Assembly (NCBI GenBank): GCA_049472395.1
Contig: JBLIRR010000026.1
Location: forward strand, 1-64,000
From: JBLIRR01 sp049472395
GTDB taxonomy: Bacteria; SZUA-182; DTGQ01; JBLIRR01
Reading direction: 5' to 3'
Length of the DNA stretch: 64,000 bases
The notes beneath the pieces were generated by a model, which was not told where the DNA came from, did not search any database, and worked only from the letters and a program-made list of their open reading frames with translations. Positions 7,948 through 20,500 of this stretch are shown one piece after another. Position numbers and translations under genes: made by a program. Position 1 is the first letter of the stretch. Every line of letters starts with the position of its first letter.

Positions 7948-10185
7948 ATGGTTTCTAAAAGGCGAAAAAAAACCGGTCAATGGGGATGTGTGTGTGCCTT
8001 ATTAATTAGTCTTTCCATAATTATGCTCTACTGTATGCATCCGCGTTTTATAGAGGTCATAGAATTAAAATTTTTTGATCTCCGTTTTCGATTGAGAAAA
8101 AAGAAGCCTCTGGAGAATAATATTATCATAGCAGCAATTGATCAAAAAAGTATCGATGAGTTGGGAAGATGGCCTTGGCCACGTAGTAAGATTAAATCTC
8201 TCATCGAGAGGCTCTCCGATGCCGGCGCTCAAGTGATTGCCTTTGATATCGTATTTCAAGCCCCTGAAAAAAATATTCTCGCTGAATTCATCAAGGAATA
8301 TTCGTACATCTTTACAGACAGAGCGGAGAAACAACGGCTCATGAAAATGCTCGATCAGATTAATCCGGATAGAGATCTTAGCCAGGCTATTGAAAAAGCG
8401 GGAAATGTAATTTTAGGGATGTTTTTTTTTCTTTCGCCTGAGGAGGCACGAAGAAGAGGAAAAGAGAAGGTGAATCAGGAGTCACGGGTTTTATTCTCCC
8501 AACGTTTTCCCATTATTCAGCAAGTAAGCCTTACTCATTCAAAAGATCGAGTAGCGAGGGGCTACGGCTTTGAGATGAGTATGGAGATGCTGGCGCAATC
8601 TGCTGTGAGCAATGGATTTATTAATATATATCCCGATTTTGATGGTATAATCCGTTGGGCCCCTCTGATCATAGAACATAAGGGGAATTTTTATCCATCC
8701 TTGTCAATGCAAATTGTGAAACAGTATTGGAATCTTCAGGATGATTCCATACTGATCAAGCTGGGAGAGTGTGGCGTAGAAGGCTTATATATCAAAGAAA
8801 TACCTATACCCGTCGATACACGAGGGAATGTATTGATCAATTACCAGGGTCCCGAAGCAACCTTCCCGCACTATTCCATCTCCGATATACTTGATCACAG
8901 GCTCCCCCTCAAAGATTTACAGGGCAAAATCGTTCTGATAGGGGCCACAGCTACGTCCATATACGACATGCGTTATACTCCCTATAAAATTATGTCAGGC
9001 GTTGAAATCCAGGCCAGTATTCTGAATAATTTACTAAATCAGACTTACCTCTCTATCCCTTCGCATTATTTTCTCATAGAGATAGTAATCTTATTGGGCA
9101 TCGGTCTTGTGTTAGGCATCTTTCTATCCTTTACACCCCTTATCATTGGGTCGGTAGTGACCGCTGCTTTACTCATAGGCTATATTTATCTGAATTGTTA
9201 TCTCCTTTTTTCTCAAGGAATTTGGATAAGCCTTGTATACCCTCTTATAGAAATTTTTGCTATCTTTACCATTATTAATCTATATCGATATTCTACGGAA
9301 GAGAAGGAGAGAAAGAAGATAAAAAAGTCATTTGAGCACTATCTTGCTCCTGCTCTTGTTCAGGAACTTATTAATGACCCGGAAAAATTACAACTGGGCG
9401 GTGAAAAACAAGTGTTAACCGTTCTATTCTCCGATATACGAAATTTTACGACCATCTCCGAGGGATTAAAACCGGAGACCCTGATTTACTTTCTTAATGA
9501 ATATATGACCGCCATGTCAACCATTATATTGGATCACTTTGGATTTTTAGACAAATTTATTGGTGATGCCATCATGGCTGTGTACTGCACCCCTATTAAA
9601 AGAGAAGATCATGCCGTTTTATCATGTCAAACTGCCCTTAAGATGCAGAATGAACTTACAGTGATCAATGAAAAATACAGACCACAAAAGCTTTCGGAAA
9701 TTAAGATTGGCATTGGTATTAATTCGGGAGAAATGGTGATTGGAAATTTCGGTTCCAAACAGCGATTTGATTATACGGTGCTTGGTGACAACGTTAATTT
9801 AGCCTCTCGCCTTGAAGGAATCACAAAAGTCTTTGGTGTAAAGATAATTATTAGCGAATATACCCAACAGCTTATCCACAATCGGTGGCCAGTACGGGAG
9901 CTTGATATAGTGCGTGTAAAGGGAAAAATAAAACCGGTGAAAATATTTGAATTAATAAGCCTAGATGATGATATTCATCTTTTTGAGGCATTGTGCGCGC
10001 GCTACTATGAAGGACTCGAAGCTTTTCGAAACCGCAAATGGGAAGATGGATTAAAAAAATTTCAAGAAGCGCTCCTTCTCAATCCTGACGATGGCCCATC
10101 AAAATATTACCTCGAACGTTGCCTGCACTATCAAAAGCATCCTCCCCCTTCCGACTGGGATGGGATTTCCACGATTACCAGCTAG
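7948..10185 (+). CDS. CHASE2-domain class III adenylate cyclase
   Basis: This 745-residue membrane enzyme is predicted to make cyclic AMP in response to a periplasmic signal. It has an N-terminal membrane segment (about 12-30), a periplasmic CHASE2 domain (about 35-370), a cluster of membrane helices (about 375-445), and a class III cyclase domain (about 485-670). The metal ligands D496 (FSDIRNFT) and D540 (FIGDAIM) are present. So are the adenine-selecting residues K536 and D608, and the transition-state residues N617 and R621. The C-terminus is a short TPR-like tail (about 695-735) with the GPSKYYLERC motif usual for this subfamily. The ribosome binding site is weak, so the exact start is uncertain. 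The gene is convergent with the FecR gene of the giant-protein operon, which suggests they belong to one signalling locus. Confidence 0.93.
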   Translation: MVSKRRKKTGQWGCVCALLISLSIIMLYCMHPRFIEVIELKFFDLRFRLRKKKPLENNIIIAAIDQKSIDELGRWPWPRSKIKSLIERLSDAGAQVIAFDIVFQAPEKNILAEFIKEYSYIFTDRAEKQRLMKMLDQINPDRDLSQAIEKAGNVILGMFFFLSPEEARRRGKEKVNQESRVLFSQRFPIIQQVSLTHSKDRVARGYGFEMSMEMLAQSAVSNGFINIYPDFDGIIRWAPLIIEHKGNFYPSLSMQIVKQYWNLQDDSILIKLGECGVEGLYIKEIPIPVDTRGNVLINYQGPEATFPHYSISDILDHRLPLKDLQGKIVLIGATATSIYDMRYTPYKIMSGVEIQASILNNLLNQTYLSIPSHYFLIEIVILLGIGLVLGIFLSFTPLIIGSVVTAALLIGYIYLNCYLLFSQGIWISLVYPLIEIFAIFTIINLYRYSTEEKERKKIKKSFEHYLAPALVQELINDPEKLQLGGEKQVLTVLFSDIRNFTTISEGLKPETLIYFLNEYMTAMSTIILDHFGFLDKFIGDAIMAVYCTPIKREDHAVLSCQTALKMQNELTVINEKYRPQKLSEIKIGIGINSGEMVIGNFGSKQRFDYTVLGDNVNLASRLEGITKVFGVKIIISEYTQQLIHNRWPVRELDIVRVKGKIKPVKIFELISLDDDIHLFEALCARYYEGLEAFRNRKWEDGLKKFQEALLLNPDDGPSKYYLERCLHYQKHPPPSDWDGISTITS

Positions 10186-10209
10186 CAGAGCAATGTACAC
10201 ATGTGCTAG
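10182..10209. terminator. Possible hairpin between convergent genes
   Basis: CTAGCA (10182-10187) and TGCTAG (10204-10209) can pair across a 16-nt loop and overlap both convergent stop codons. There is no clear T-run, so termination activity is doubtful. Confidence 0.25.
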
Positions 10210-11528
10210 TCAGAAGGGGGCTCAGGAGGAGTGGGTAATATTTCATCGACTAGGGGAATAACTGTGTGAACGTCATCTTCTATGTCTTTTTCTATTTCCT
10301 CAATATCTGCTTCAATGTCTTCTATATCTGCCTCAATATCCTGCTCGATGGCGGCTAATTCCTCTTCAATATCTGCCTCTATATCCTGCTCGATGTCTAC
10401 TATTTGTTCTTCTATTTCCTCTTCAATATCTGCTTCCATATCCTCTAAGCTCTCCTGCATTTCTCCTACCTGTTTGAGCTCATCTTCTATACCATTCTCT
10501 CCTATCTGTTGATCACTCTCTTTGTCCATAATGTCCTTAATATCCTCTGTAAGCCCCGCCTCCTCGGCAGGTTGTTCCACATCCACATATTCCTCCTCTC
10601 CGGGTTGTTGCATCTCATCTTTCGCGTCGGTTTGCCCTGCATGTTCTGTCTCATCTGTTTGCTTGACTTGTCCTGTTTCATCGGCTTGTTGTGTTTGTTC
10701 TCCTCCCTCGGCTTGACGATCAGGTTTTGTGTCTCCTGTGTGCGTTGTCTGCCCTTCTTTTGCAGTGTGCGGGGTTTGATCTTTCGGTACGGCTCCTTTT
10801 TTTGCTCTTTTTACTTTGGATGTACCAGGCAAAACATTAACAGCTCCTGGGCCACTTTGGATCGTTGTCATGTGAATGATTTCTTCCAATTCCTCAATGG
10901 TTATTTCTATTTTTTCCTGTGGTGGCTCCTCCTCTATGATATAAGATTGTTCCAACGGGCCTAGAAAAATCTCCTCAGGAATTTTTCTGTCACTGCTTCG
11001 CACTCTAATGCGCCCCTTCCGGCAGATGACACGGGTAATGTACTTCATAGTTTCAGGGTCTTTATATGCTGCAATAATCTCCTCGGTGCCGGCTACCCCG
11101 GCAATAGCAGTTTTTGTCTCTATTTCAAATTTAGAGTCCGGGTTGGTGAATTTTTCGATAATGGCCATAATCTTCCCTGCATAGAGCTTAAAGAACGACT
11201 TACATAAAGATTTCTCAGGCATATAGATTATACTCGTAATGGTAAGGAGAGAATTTTCTCCAAGATTGATCATCGAATGATTAATAAATGAAATTTTAAT
11301 TTTGGCTTGGCTTTCCGTGGTAATTTCATCACGAGGGTAAATTGTATCCCCTTTTTTTGCCTCGATAGCTTTCTTATGACCTTCGTGCATAATGTAGACA
11401 ATGCCTTCGACCATATCCACCTGTCCAACAGGGGTCATGGCAGTGTGCGCATAAGGTGGAACATTGATCAGGCAGAGGGCGAATAGTATCCCGGCCACGA
11501 TAAAAGCTCTACTATTTCTCTTATTCAT
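10206..11528 (-). CDS. Secreted FecR-domain protein with acidic repeat tail
   Basis: The protein has 440 residues from the ATG at 11528. That start follows GAAGGAG at 9-nt spacing and begins a clear signal peptide (MNKRNSRAFIVAGILFALC). An upstream in-frame ATG at 11558 has no such site. Residues about 35-165 form a FecR domain, including the AIAGVAGTEE motif that corresponds to the GVRGTEF signature of FecR domains. Then comes a Pro/Thr/Gln-rich linker and an acidic region (about 365-425) of short IEADIEE-type repeats likely to be helical. It is 14 nt downstream of the giant surface-protein gene and probably cotranscribed. FecR was defined as an anti-sigma signal transducer. In this kind of context (barrel, cyclase) the domain is more likely a periplasmic structural or peptidoglycan-proximal module, but that is inference. 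Confidence 0.8.
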   Translation of the reverse strand: MNKRNSRAFIVAGILFALCLINVPPYAHTAMTPVGQVDMVEGIVYIMHEGHKKAIEAKKGDTIYPRDEITTESQAKIKISFINHSMINLGENSLLTITSIIYMPEKSLCKSFFKLYAGKIMAIIEKFTNPDSKFEIETKTAIAGVAGTEEIIAAYKDPETMKYITRVICRKGRIRVRSSDRKIPEEIFLGPLEQSYIIEEEPPQEKIEITIEELEEIIHMTTIQSGPGAVNVLPGTSKVKRAKKGAVPKDQTPHTAKEGQTTHTGDTKPDRQAEGGEQTQQADETGQVKQTDETEHAGQTDAKDEMQQPGEEEYVDVEQPAEEAGLTEDIKDIMDKESDQQIGENGIEDELKQVGEMQESLEDMEADIEEEIEEQIVDIEQDIEADIEEELAAIEQDIEADIEDIEADIEEIEKDIEDDVHTVIPLVDEILPTPPEPPSD

Positions 11529-11542
11529 ACCCACAATCTCCT

Positions 11543-14500
11543 TCAAAATTGTTTCCATATGCTGATTGTATAAATATTTCTATGATATTGTTTGTCCTGC
11601 TCAGTGGAATCATTGAAAATCCGTGTGTATTGAATCCTTACATCAAATGTTTTGTCAAATTTTTTTCCTAAGCTCACATGGAAGGTATTTTTTTCATCAT
11701 ACCGATATCCACTAAAATCTTTGGAAGTATAATTTCCCTTTAACGATAATATGAGCTGATAAAGTGTAGGATGGTCATACTGCAGGAGAATATCATGTTC
11801 CCGATAGGAGAGATAGTTCGTATCGCATGTTTCTTTTCCGTATGTATAGCCAATATGCAGTTGTTGTGACCGGTTTTTAAAGAAAAAAGTTTCTTCGATT
11901 CCAGCCAGAGTTTTTTCGCCATCCCTATTTTCTAAATGAGGGAAGGTTTTCCACTGATAGGTGAACATGCATCTGCCTTCTACATTTTTTGATTGTTTTA
12001 CAGTAAAGAGTAAATGAGGCTTCCATATGTTAAGATATGATCGCCTATCAACCAAAGACCGAAAATAGGCGATTGCTGCTTCCGTGGAAACAGATTCTTC
12101 GCTGTGCTTAAAACTCACACTTCCTATATCAGCATGAATATTATAATTATTGAGTTTATGGTAAACACTCTGGTAGAAGTCGTACTCGACATCTATGGCA
12201 TTGTGTGCCTTTTTCCAGGGGCGTACTTTTGTGATGAGCAGAAAGGTATTCTTCCAATCTCCTTCATCAGCCGGTTCATCTTCAATTGATTCAAGAGTGT
12301 GTATATCTGAATCAGGAGCTAAGATAACATTATCATCATAGCGAAGTGAGGCAGAAAAAGAGATAAAAATTTTTTTCTTCATGATCGAAATTCGATCATA
12401 ATATTTTTGTGCTATTTTACTCAGTTTGGGAGAAGAGGCGAGGTTGATTACTGTGAGAAATTCCTCTTCGGCCTTATCAATATTATTCTGTTGATAATAA
12501 ATAAGCCCCATGTAAAAGTGGGCTGTGGTATTGTCCGGATTTTCGCTTATCTGCCTTTCAAACAATGAAAGCGCCTCTTCATACCGCTGCTCTTTATATG
12601 CCTCCATACCCTCTTGGAGAATCGACGGGGCCTCACGAGCCACAAGAAGGAAAGGATAGAGGAGCACGACGACCCAGAGGAAGAACCATTTTCTAAAAGA
12701 GGAGGAACGGAAGAGAAAGGGGAGCACGATCAGCACAATAAGAAAAAGGGGCAGGAGGGATACAAGCGCCCATTCCGTGTCCTTGTCAGAGCAGATGGTG
12801 AGGAAACATTCACGTGGTATATCCTCCCACGATTTTAATTGCGAAAGAGCGAGAGGGGGAAGAGGAGGAAAATCATCCGGTTTTATGTTCGCGCGCTCTG
12901 CTGATGATTTCATCCGGGAAAGGAGTAACTTTTGAGAGATAGGGGGGATCAACAGCTCAGTTTGTTCCGGCCGGATACATTTAATCCAGTATCCTTCAGT
13001 CGGTACCAATTGATGGGCTTCACTATAAGGGGATGATTCTTGACCGGTATATTGATACAGCCTATTTTCAACCTTATCGCTATTTAATTGATAAATGTCC
13101 TCCCAATTTACAGGAAAATTGAAGGGACTTCCAATTTGGTTCCAGCCTGACTTGATTGTAATCGAATAATTATCCTCAGTGCTAACGGATGAGCCGGAGA
13201 ATTGAATGGTTCGATCTGCCTTGATAATAATCCATACGGCTTCTCCGGGATAAAGCTCGGAAAGCTGCGGGAGCTCTACATACCTGTTGACCTCCTGGCC
13301 GGTATTATAGCGAAATAATCTCCACGAGTATGGATCGTATGCTCCCATTTGTTGCTTAAGCTGTTCGAGGGGATCGATTTCAGTCTGCAGCGGAACAGAC
13401 AGCATCCGGTAATGGTATACTGCGGTCCCGCCCGTGAGGGTTTTTTGAGAAGTCGTCAATCCTTGAGAGGGTGTGCCCTTGACGTCCTGCGCATACATGC
13501 TTTGGTTTCTCAGAAGATCATAGGCAGTAACGGAAAAATACCAGGTAATATCAGGCACAAGCGTAAGAAAGTATTCTGAGCCGGTATCAACCCAGACCTT
13601 TGTGGCAGTGTCAGGATCGAGCCTTGATCCGACAAGGTCCTCCCGCGTTCCATAGTAGAGCCAATAGCCGATAAGGAGCTTATTTTTATCGAGAGGATTC
13701 CAAAAAATTTTCACATTTTCCTCATCTACATCAGTCGCTATGATAACTGATAGTCCTGTAGGAGAGGGGGGCGAGAGGGCAAGGGGGCTTTCATGTCCCT
13801 CAATGTCATATGCGGTTACACCATAGAGAGAGTCAAGGGTGAAATTGTCAAGATTGACAGTGCTTCCACCCTCTAACTGCGTGATGAATTGAAAATCTTC
13901 AGGAGCTTCCTCGTTATGGGTATAAATCCTATATCCTTGAATATCCGTGGCAGGATGAGTATCCCAACTGAGCGTAACATCACTGTTTTCGGTTATGTGG
14001 AATTGCAATCCGCATACATAGGGCAGTGGCGCTGTTGCAGAAGGAGTGTGGAGAAAGTCTCCATAGTCTATGAGCCCACAATCCGGATCATCCAGTTGAT
14101 CATAGATAAGGTCGTCAATACTCCGAGTGGAGACCTCCGGTTCATCAGCAGAATTTACAGAATCTGTAGAAAGGTCTTTACCCCACCAATTATTAGGTAT
14201 TATAAGATCGGTTGAGGACTTATTCTCAAAGTGATACAGAGTCTGAGCCTGAAAATTATTTTCGCTAATAATTATATCTGAGGGTATAGCGCGTGTTGAA
14301 ATACCAATGGGATTCTTGGCTATCAGGTTTTGGGTGATACGAAGAGAGCCGGAAGGCATCGGATTGTCAATAATAAAAGCGCTTTGGGTGTTTTCTATCA
14401 GGGTATTGCGAACGTATTCTCCGCCGCCATTTTGAATCATCAGTCCTATGGCATTGTGACGGAATGTAGTGTAAGCAATAAAGGGGGATGCCTCCCGGAC

Positions 14501-17500
14501 AGTCAAGGAAGCGTAACCTTCTCCCTTTACTTTTTCAAACTGGCAATGCTGAATACTGGTGTCCGACGACGTGATGATCATACCATCCCATGATTCTTGG
14601 GATGCTGTGAATAGTATAGGATTGGCGGCATCTCCTATGGCATACAAAGCACCCTCTATCGTTATACTTACATTATCATGAGAACGTACAACTGTGCCTG
14701 GCTTAATATACAAGATTTCATCACTAAAGATGACCACATCTTCTCTGATTTCCATTTCTTCACTTGCCTCATCAATAGGCCAGGTAATGCTGGGACTTTC
14801 AGGGGATGTAATCTCAACAGCGCTCTTTAGTATCTTTAGAGCAGAATCCCCAGCACCTTTTATGGTAAGCGTCACATCAAATGTGCCCATTTTCGTATAC
14901 ATATGGATGGGATTTGGAAGAGAGCTTGATTCTCCATCACCAAAATCCCATACATAATCCTGAATGTACCCCGTGCTATGATCAACAAATGTTACTCCCA
15001 ACGGTAATTCACCGGATGGTGGCTCCAGTGTAAAATCAGCGAGTAATGGATCAATCTCTATATTCTGCATACTTTCCGGGCTCATAAAGGATTCTTCACT
15101 GATAAAGAGCTTGTCGGTCTTCACTGTGCATCCGTCGGGAAAAGAGAGCTGAGATGTTTCCGTTACTATGATAGCCGGGCTTTGAACGGAACTACCAGGC
15201 TGAGTGAGAAGCGAGGCCTTCCCCTTTACACTGATCTGTTCCGTCACTTCGATGCTTACTCCCTCCTGAATATCGAGAGAGCCCCCATCTTTAATGATAA
15301 TCTGCCGTAAGCTAATCAGACCGCTTTGATCAGGTGAGATAAAAATTGGTGTTGTTTCTGAGCTGAGAACCATGTTATTGTCAATAATAAGTATACCGGA
15401 GGATGCTTCTCCTTCCCTATAACGTGTGCGTTCACGAAGCAGTGTCTGCTCCGGTTGTAATAATATGCTATTGTGTAGATATATGGTTCCGGCAGATCCA
15501 TTGAAGTTAACGGCCTCCTCGGAAGATCCTCCTGTATGTTCTCCGCCGAAGGCCCTATAATGAGTATCAGATAGGGACAAGTTCGGAACGTATAGGGCGA
15601 TTCTTCCACCACCCCCGCATCCGGAAGGCGTATTACTCTCGTTGCTCCCTCCATTTGCCTCAATAACTCCCGTTCCGGAAAGATAATACGCTTGAATGAG
15701 GATAGAGCCTCCACTTCCTGCGCCACTCATCTCTCCACCCGGATTACCATTGGCCGATATACTGCCATCAAGTTCAATTGTGAAAGCGTATATATGGATA
15801 ATCCCACCGCCGGCTCCTCCCTGCTCTCCACCGCCACCGCTTCCAGGGAGCAGGGGTTGAGATAAATCTCCATAGGCGGCATTAGTGGATGCGGACGGGT
15901 CCCCTTTTCCTCCCATACCACCATAGCTTCCCCCATTTTGAGGGGCACTTCCCGGTTGAGTGAGTGTCAAGTCATCGGGATTAATGCTTTGCCCATAAAG
16001 ACTATCTTCATTATTAGGACCTCTTCCCCCGGATAAACCAAGACCGTCGGCCACGATAGCGCTCCCTTGGTCGATTTTTATACTATCTTCGACGGTTAAC
16101 GAGATGCCTTGAAGCTCTTGTGGCACATGTGTTATTTTTCCCCCATTGATAAGCGTAAGTGAAGAAAAACTATGATCTCCCTGTATAGTGAGAGTACATC
16201 CGTCTATGACCAGATTATGGTGATCATACATGAGATCATCCTCTAAAAGACTACTGTCAGCGGTAATTGTCAATGTCAGTACAGAAGATTCCACAATAAG
16301 TATAGCCGAGTCGGAAACTTGATTCCCCGAATTATCGGTAGCTGTGAAGGTAACGGCTGTTTCTCCTATAGGAAAGACCTCTAAAAGGGGTTGGACGGTT
16401 ATGGTAACACTCGGATCACCTATATCCGAAGCCGATGCTCCTTCTAAGAAGGCCTTAATTTGAGCATTGCTCGCCAACGTTCCGTCCGGCAGCTCTTGGC
16501 TCACGGTGAGGTCATACGGCACGGTGAGAATAGGAGGAGTGGTATCCATTATCGTTACCCTTTGTATATCTGTCGTGGAATTACCATTGACATCGGTGGC
16601 AGTCCAAGTGACATCAGTGGCGCCAACAGAAAAACATCCCGGTGCATTATTACTCAGGGTAACGTGAAAAATATCCACTGCTTCAGCCATCCCAATATTA
16701 ACATCCATACATATCGCCTCAGCTTCTATGAAAATATCGGGCGGCACTGTTAATGCGGGGGGTAGTGTATCCGGAATCAGTGTAAAATCAATATTCACTG
16801 CCTCTGATGGATATGTGAGTATGACTTCACCGGCTTCTTCCCGAAGATACCCAAATGCGCTGGCCACAATGTTATAACTTCCTGCCGGGACATTAAAAAA
16901 GGAATATTCCCCATGTTGATTTGATTGTGCTAATCCCTTAAAGTTACCGTTATTGTCAAAAAGCATTATTGTCGCAAGTAGGATAGGTTCCCCACCGGAA
17001 GTCACATTCCCTTGGATGGTACTGCCCTCAGAATCATAGCTGAAGTCTTGTATTTGTATATGATCTCCCGGTTCCCCTACCGAGACGGAAGAAATTTTTC
17101 CTCTTATAGTAGATGTTTCATTGTCACATCCCTCGATGTAACTATCAAAATAGATATCATAGCTTGTGTTCGGCGGAACAAGTATGCGATACGAATTAGA
17201 ATCTTCAAATACTGCCTCCGAGACCCCAACAACAGTATCTATAGTATCGAGAGTAATCTCCGTCCCTGCTTCAACAGCCCAGATATCAAATTCAGAGCCA
17301 TAGTGTTGAGCATAACCTTCATTGGTGAGGATACCCTCTATATGACACCCAGTTGTATGGTCATAGGCCGTAAAGTTTACTGTTTGATCATCAGCGGGGT
17401 GTGCTATAGCTATTTTTTGAGGAAGGGCTGTACAGCCACCGGTATCGGTCCATATTTCAAGGCCATATATCCCAGCGGCCAAACGCATTTCGTAATAACC

Positions 17501-20500
17501 ATTGGAATCAGTTTTAAACTCCAATCCTTTTGTATTCTCTCCAGCTGCCTCGACATCAATATATGAGTACCCATTGCTCGCCTCATCCATCACGTGCCCG
17601 GAGATCAGCGCACCCTCTTTAAGTGTTATTATAATGTCTTTTTTCTCTTCCCCTTGAGATAAAAAGAAAATTTCCTCTGACCAGGCGTAATAGTTATTAC
17701 TATAAGGCGTATGTACTCCAGGCATTGCAGCAATCCTTATTATTCCTTCAGGAATATCTGTAAAAGTAAAATACCCATCCTGAGTGCTATATGTCTCCTC
17801 GTACAGGCCGCGGCAATCATTTTCGAGAAATATAGACACATCGGCAATAGGATTGCCCTCTTCATTCTGGATTATGCCTGTGACACTTCCTCCTTGTACT
17901 TTAATGTATGCGCTCTCTGTTCTTTTTAAAGAGGGCGCCAGGTCATGATAGAGAGCAATAACCTCATCTCCCTTCGAGACATAAATCAATTCATTCTTAT
18001 CATCGCTATTCTCTAATGAAAAACCAAGGTCTTTCTCATAGGCCGCAGTGGTAAATATACCTGAATTATCATATGTCTCTGCGAGGGTCATAGTAATACC
18101 GACAGGATCAGAACTACTGATAATATGGATGTCCACATTTTGAATGCTATTTTGATCAGTATTAAGATCCATATCATCTATAGTAATGACTGCAGTATCT
18201 TTTCCCGGATTGTAATATTCCTTATCGAAGGAGATCAATCCAAGAACACCTCCTGAAAGAGTAGGGACTGCTTCGATCTGTGCTGAGTAATCGCTCACAG
18301 TCACAGTCTCATTCTCATCTGTAGCATAAGCTGTAACCGCTATATAATATTGTGTATTATTCGTTAAGCCATCTAATGAATAAGCTATTATGTCTCCAGC
18401 ATCAATATCAATAGAATCGGAATAGGTCTCCGGGGATGTCCCATAATGGATTGTATAACCGGTTGCTGCCATAACGGAGGTCCAGCTCAGGGATATAACT
18501 CCATTTCCGGGACTGGAGAGGAAAGCAGCCGGTGCGAGAAGCATCTCTTCTCCCAGCCAATCAGAATAGTTTACCAAACCTATACCACTATCGTCATCAA
18601 AAGAATCATAAATACTTGATATATCATAGAAATAACCGTATAGATCCATCTGTTCTGTCGCCAAATCCCCCCACCAGTTGTTCTTCGCATCTATTTCATT
18701 GTAAGAAAAATTCTTGATATCATAGTAACTATTGTCATAAATGTTATTATAATGGATAGTAGGGGATGAATCATGCTCACAATAAATCCCCTCATTTTTA
18801 TTATACGAGATAGTATTGTGACTTATTGCGGGAGAGGAATCAGACTCGCAAAAAATCCCCATCACTTCGTTATTAGAGATAGCATTATTATTGATAGTGG
18901 GAGAAGAATAATTGCAATAGATGCCACTATCTTCATTATAATAGATAGAATTGTGACATATGAGGGGAGAGGAATTAAACACACAAAGAATACCCGTGTC
19001 TCCATTATAAGAGACAATATTATTATTGATAGTAGGAGAAGAATCATAGCAATAGATGCCTCTGTATTTATTATGAGATATAGTATTATTATTGATAGTA
19101 GGAGAAGAATTATCACAAAAGATGCCACTATAATAGTTATTCAATATACTATTTTTTTCCATGATGGGATGAGAATTGTCACAGTAAATTCCACAATCAT
19201 AATTATTTGATATAATGCTTGATCCTATATAAGGTGAAGAATCGTATAGATTAATACCGGAATATCCGTACTCAATGTGGCAGTATTCTATAATGCCCTC
19301 TCCTCCCTCAAAAACTATCCCTTGCCAATCACCTGGCGCAGGGCTCCTTTCAATGGAGGTGAATAATATCTTGTTTGAAGGTGTGCCTTGGGCAATAAGT
19401 TCTCCATACACTATCAATCGACCACCATATTCATAATAAAAATATTCATCATTTTCTACATAATAATCATATTGATATAAATAATCATTATAATATTCAT
19501 TCCGTTGATCATCACCCTGTGCTTGAAATTCTATCCGTGTGCCCGGTTCAATGGTTAAGGTAACTCCCTTATGAACAGTTACATCCCCAATAATAAGATA
19601 AGGACTATTGGCTGATGTCCATACAGTATCCACAGTTATATTTTCCTTTATCACCATAGCTGAATAGAATGCAGTCTCCACCAAAATCCTTCGAATGCCA
19701 AAGTTATCAACAGCGTTATCATAGATAACGGTGATTGTATCACCGGAGGTAATATCAAGATCTCCATCTCCGATAGCAGGGGTATGTGCATCATCAAAAA
19801 CTATTGACCCTCTATAGATGCCGCTATTTGTCTCAATTTCGGTTACGGTAACTGTTTCTAAGGAAGGAGTGCCTTCGATCGTAGTGAAGGTGAATGTGTC
19901 CCCATAGGCAAAGTCAATGTCACCCTTTGCTATGGTAAAGACAACTTCTCCATTATTAGATGTATATCTGACTCCTGCCATTGCACCCGAATGATAACCG
20001 CCTACTGTGCTACTAACTTGAAAATAGGCATTCCCATTAAAGTCATCTGTATACATACAGGTCACTACCCAATCCTCGCTAAGGGTAGTATAACTGGTTA
20101 TAACATTCCCTATGCTCCCATTACCCATATTTGAGGGGCCAGGTTCAGGGAGTGTGGCTGAGGAAGTGGCGCCAGTATCTTCTGTATCACTGGTTATCAT
20201 TACTTCAAAAGTCTCAGCAAGATTGGGATCGGTATTCATATCGTAATCGATTACCTGGATATTGACGATGTCTCCTGGTTGGTAAATGCGTAAATCAAGC
20301 CAACTGTCTACATCCGTCCACCCAGAATCGATTAACTGAATGGAACCATTGACATCGAAGCCCCCCCAGACAGAATCCCATCCATCAGGAATGCCATCAT
20401 CATCTGAATCAAAATCTTTTGGATCAGTACTGTTATCATACTCTTCAATGTTAGTGAGGCCATCTCCATCAGGATCCCCATCTGCTTCAAAATCTTCGCT

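Noticed and set aside
10282..10964. Ser/Cys-rich plus-strand frames opposite the FecR protein
   Set aside because: They arise from the antisense of the acidic repeats (GAA/GAT codons) and have no start signals.
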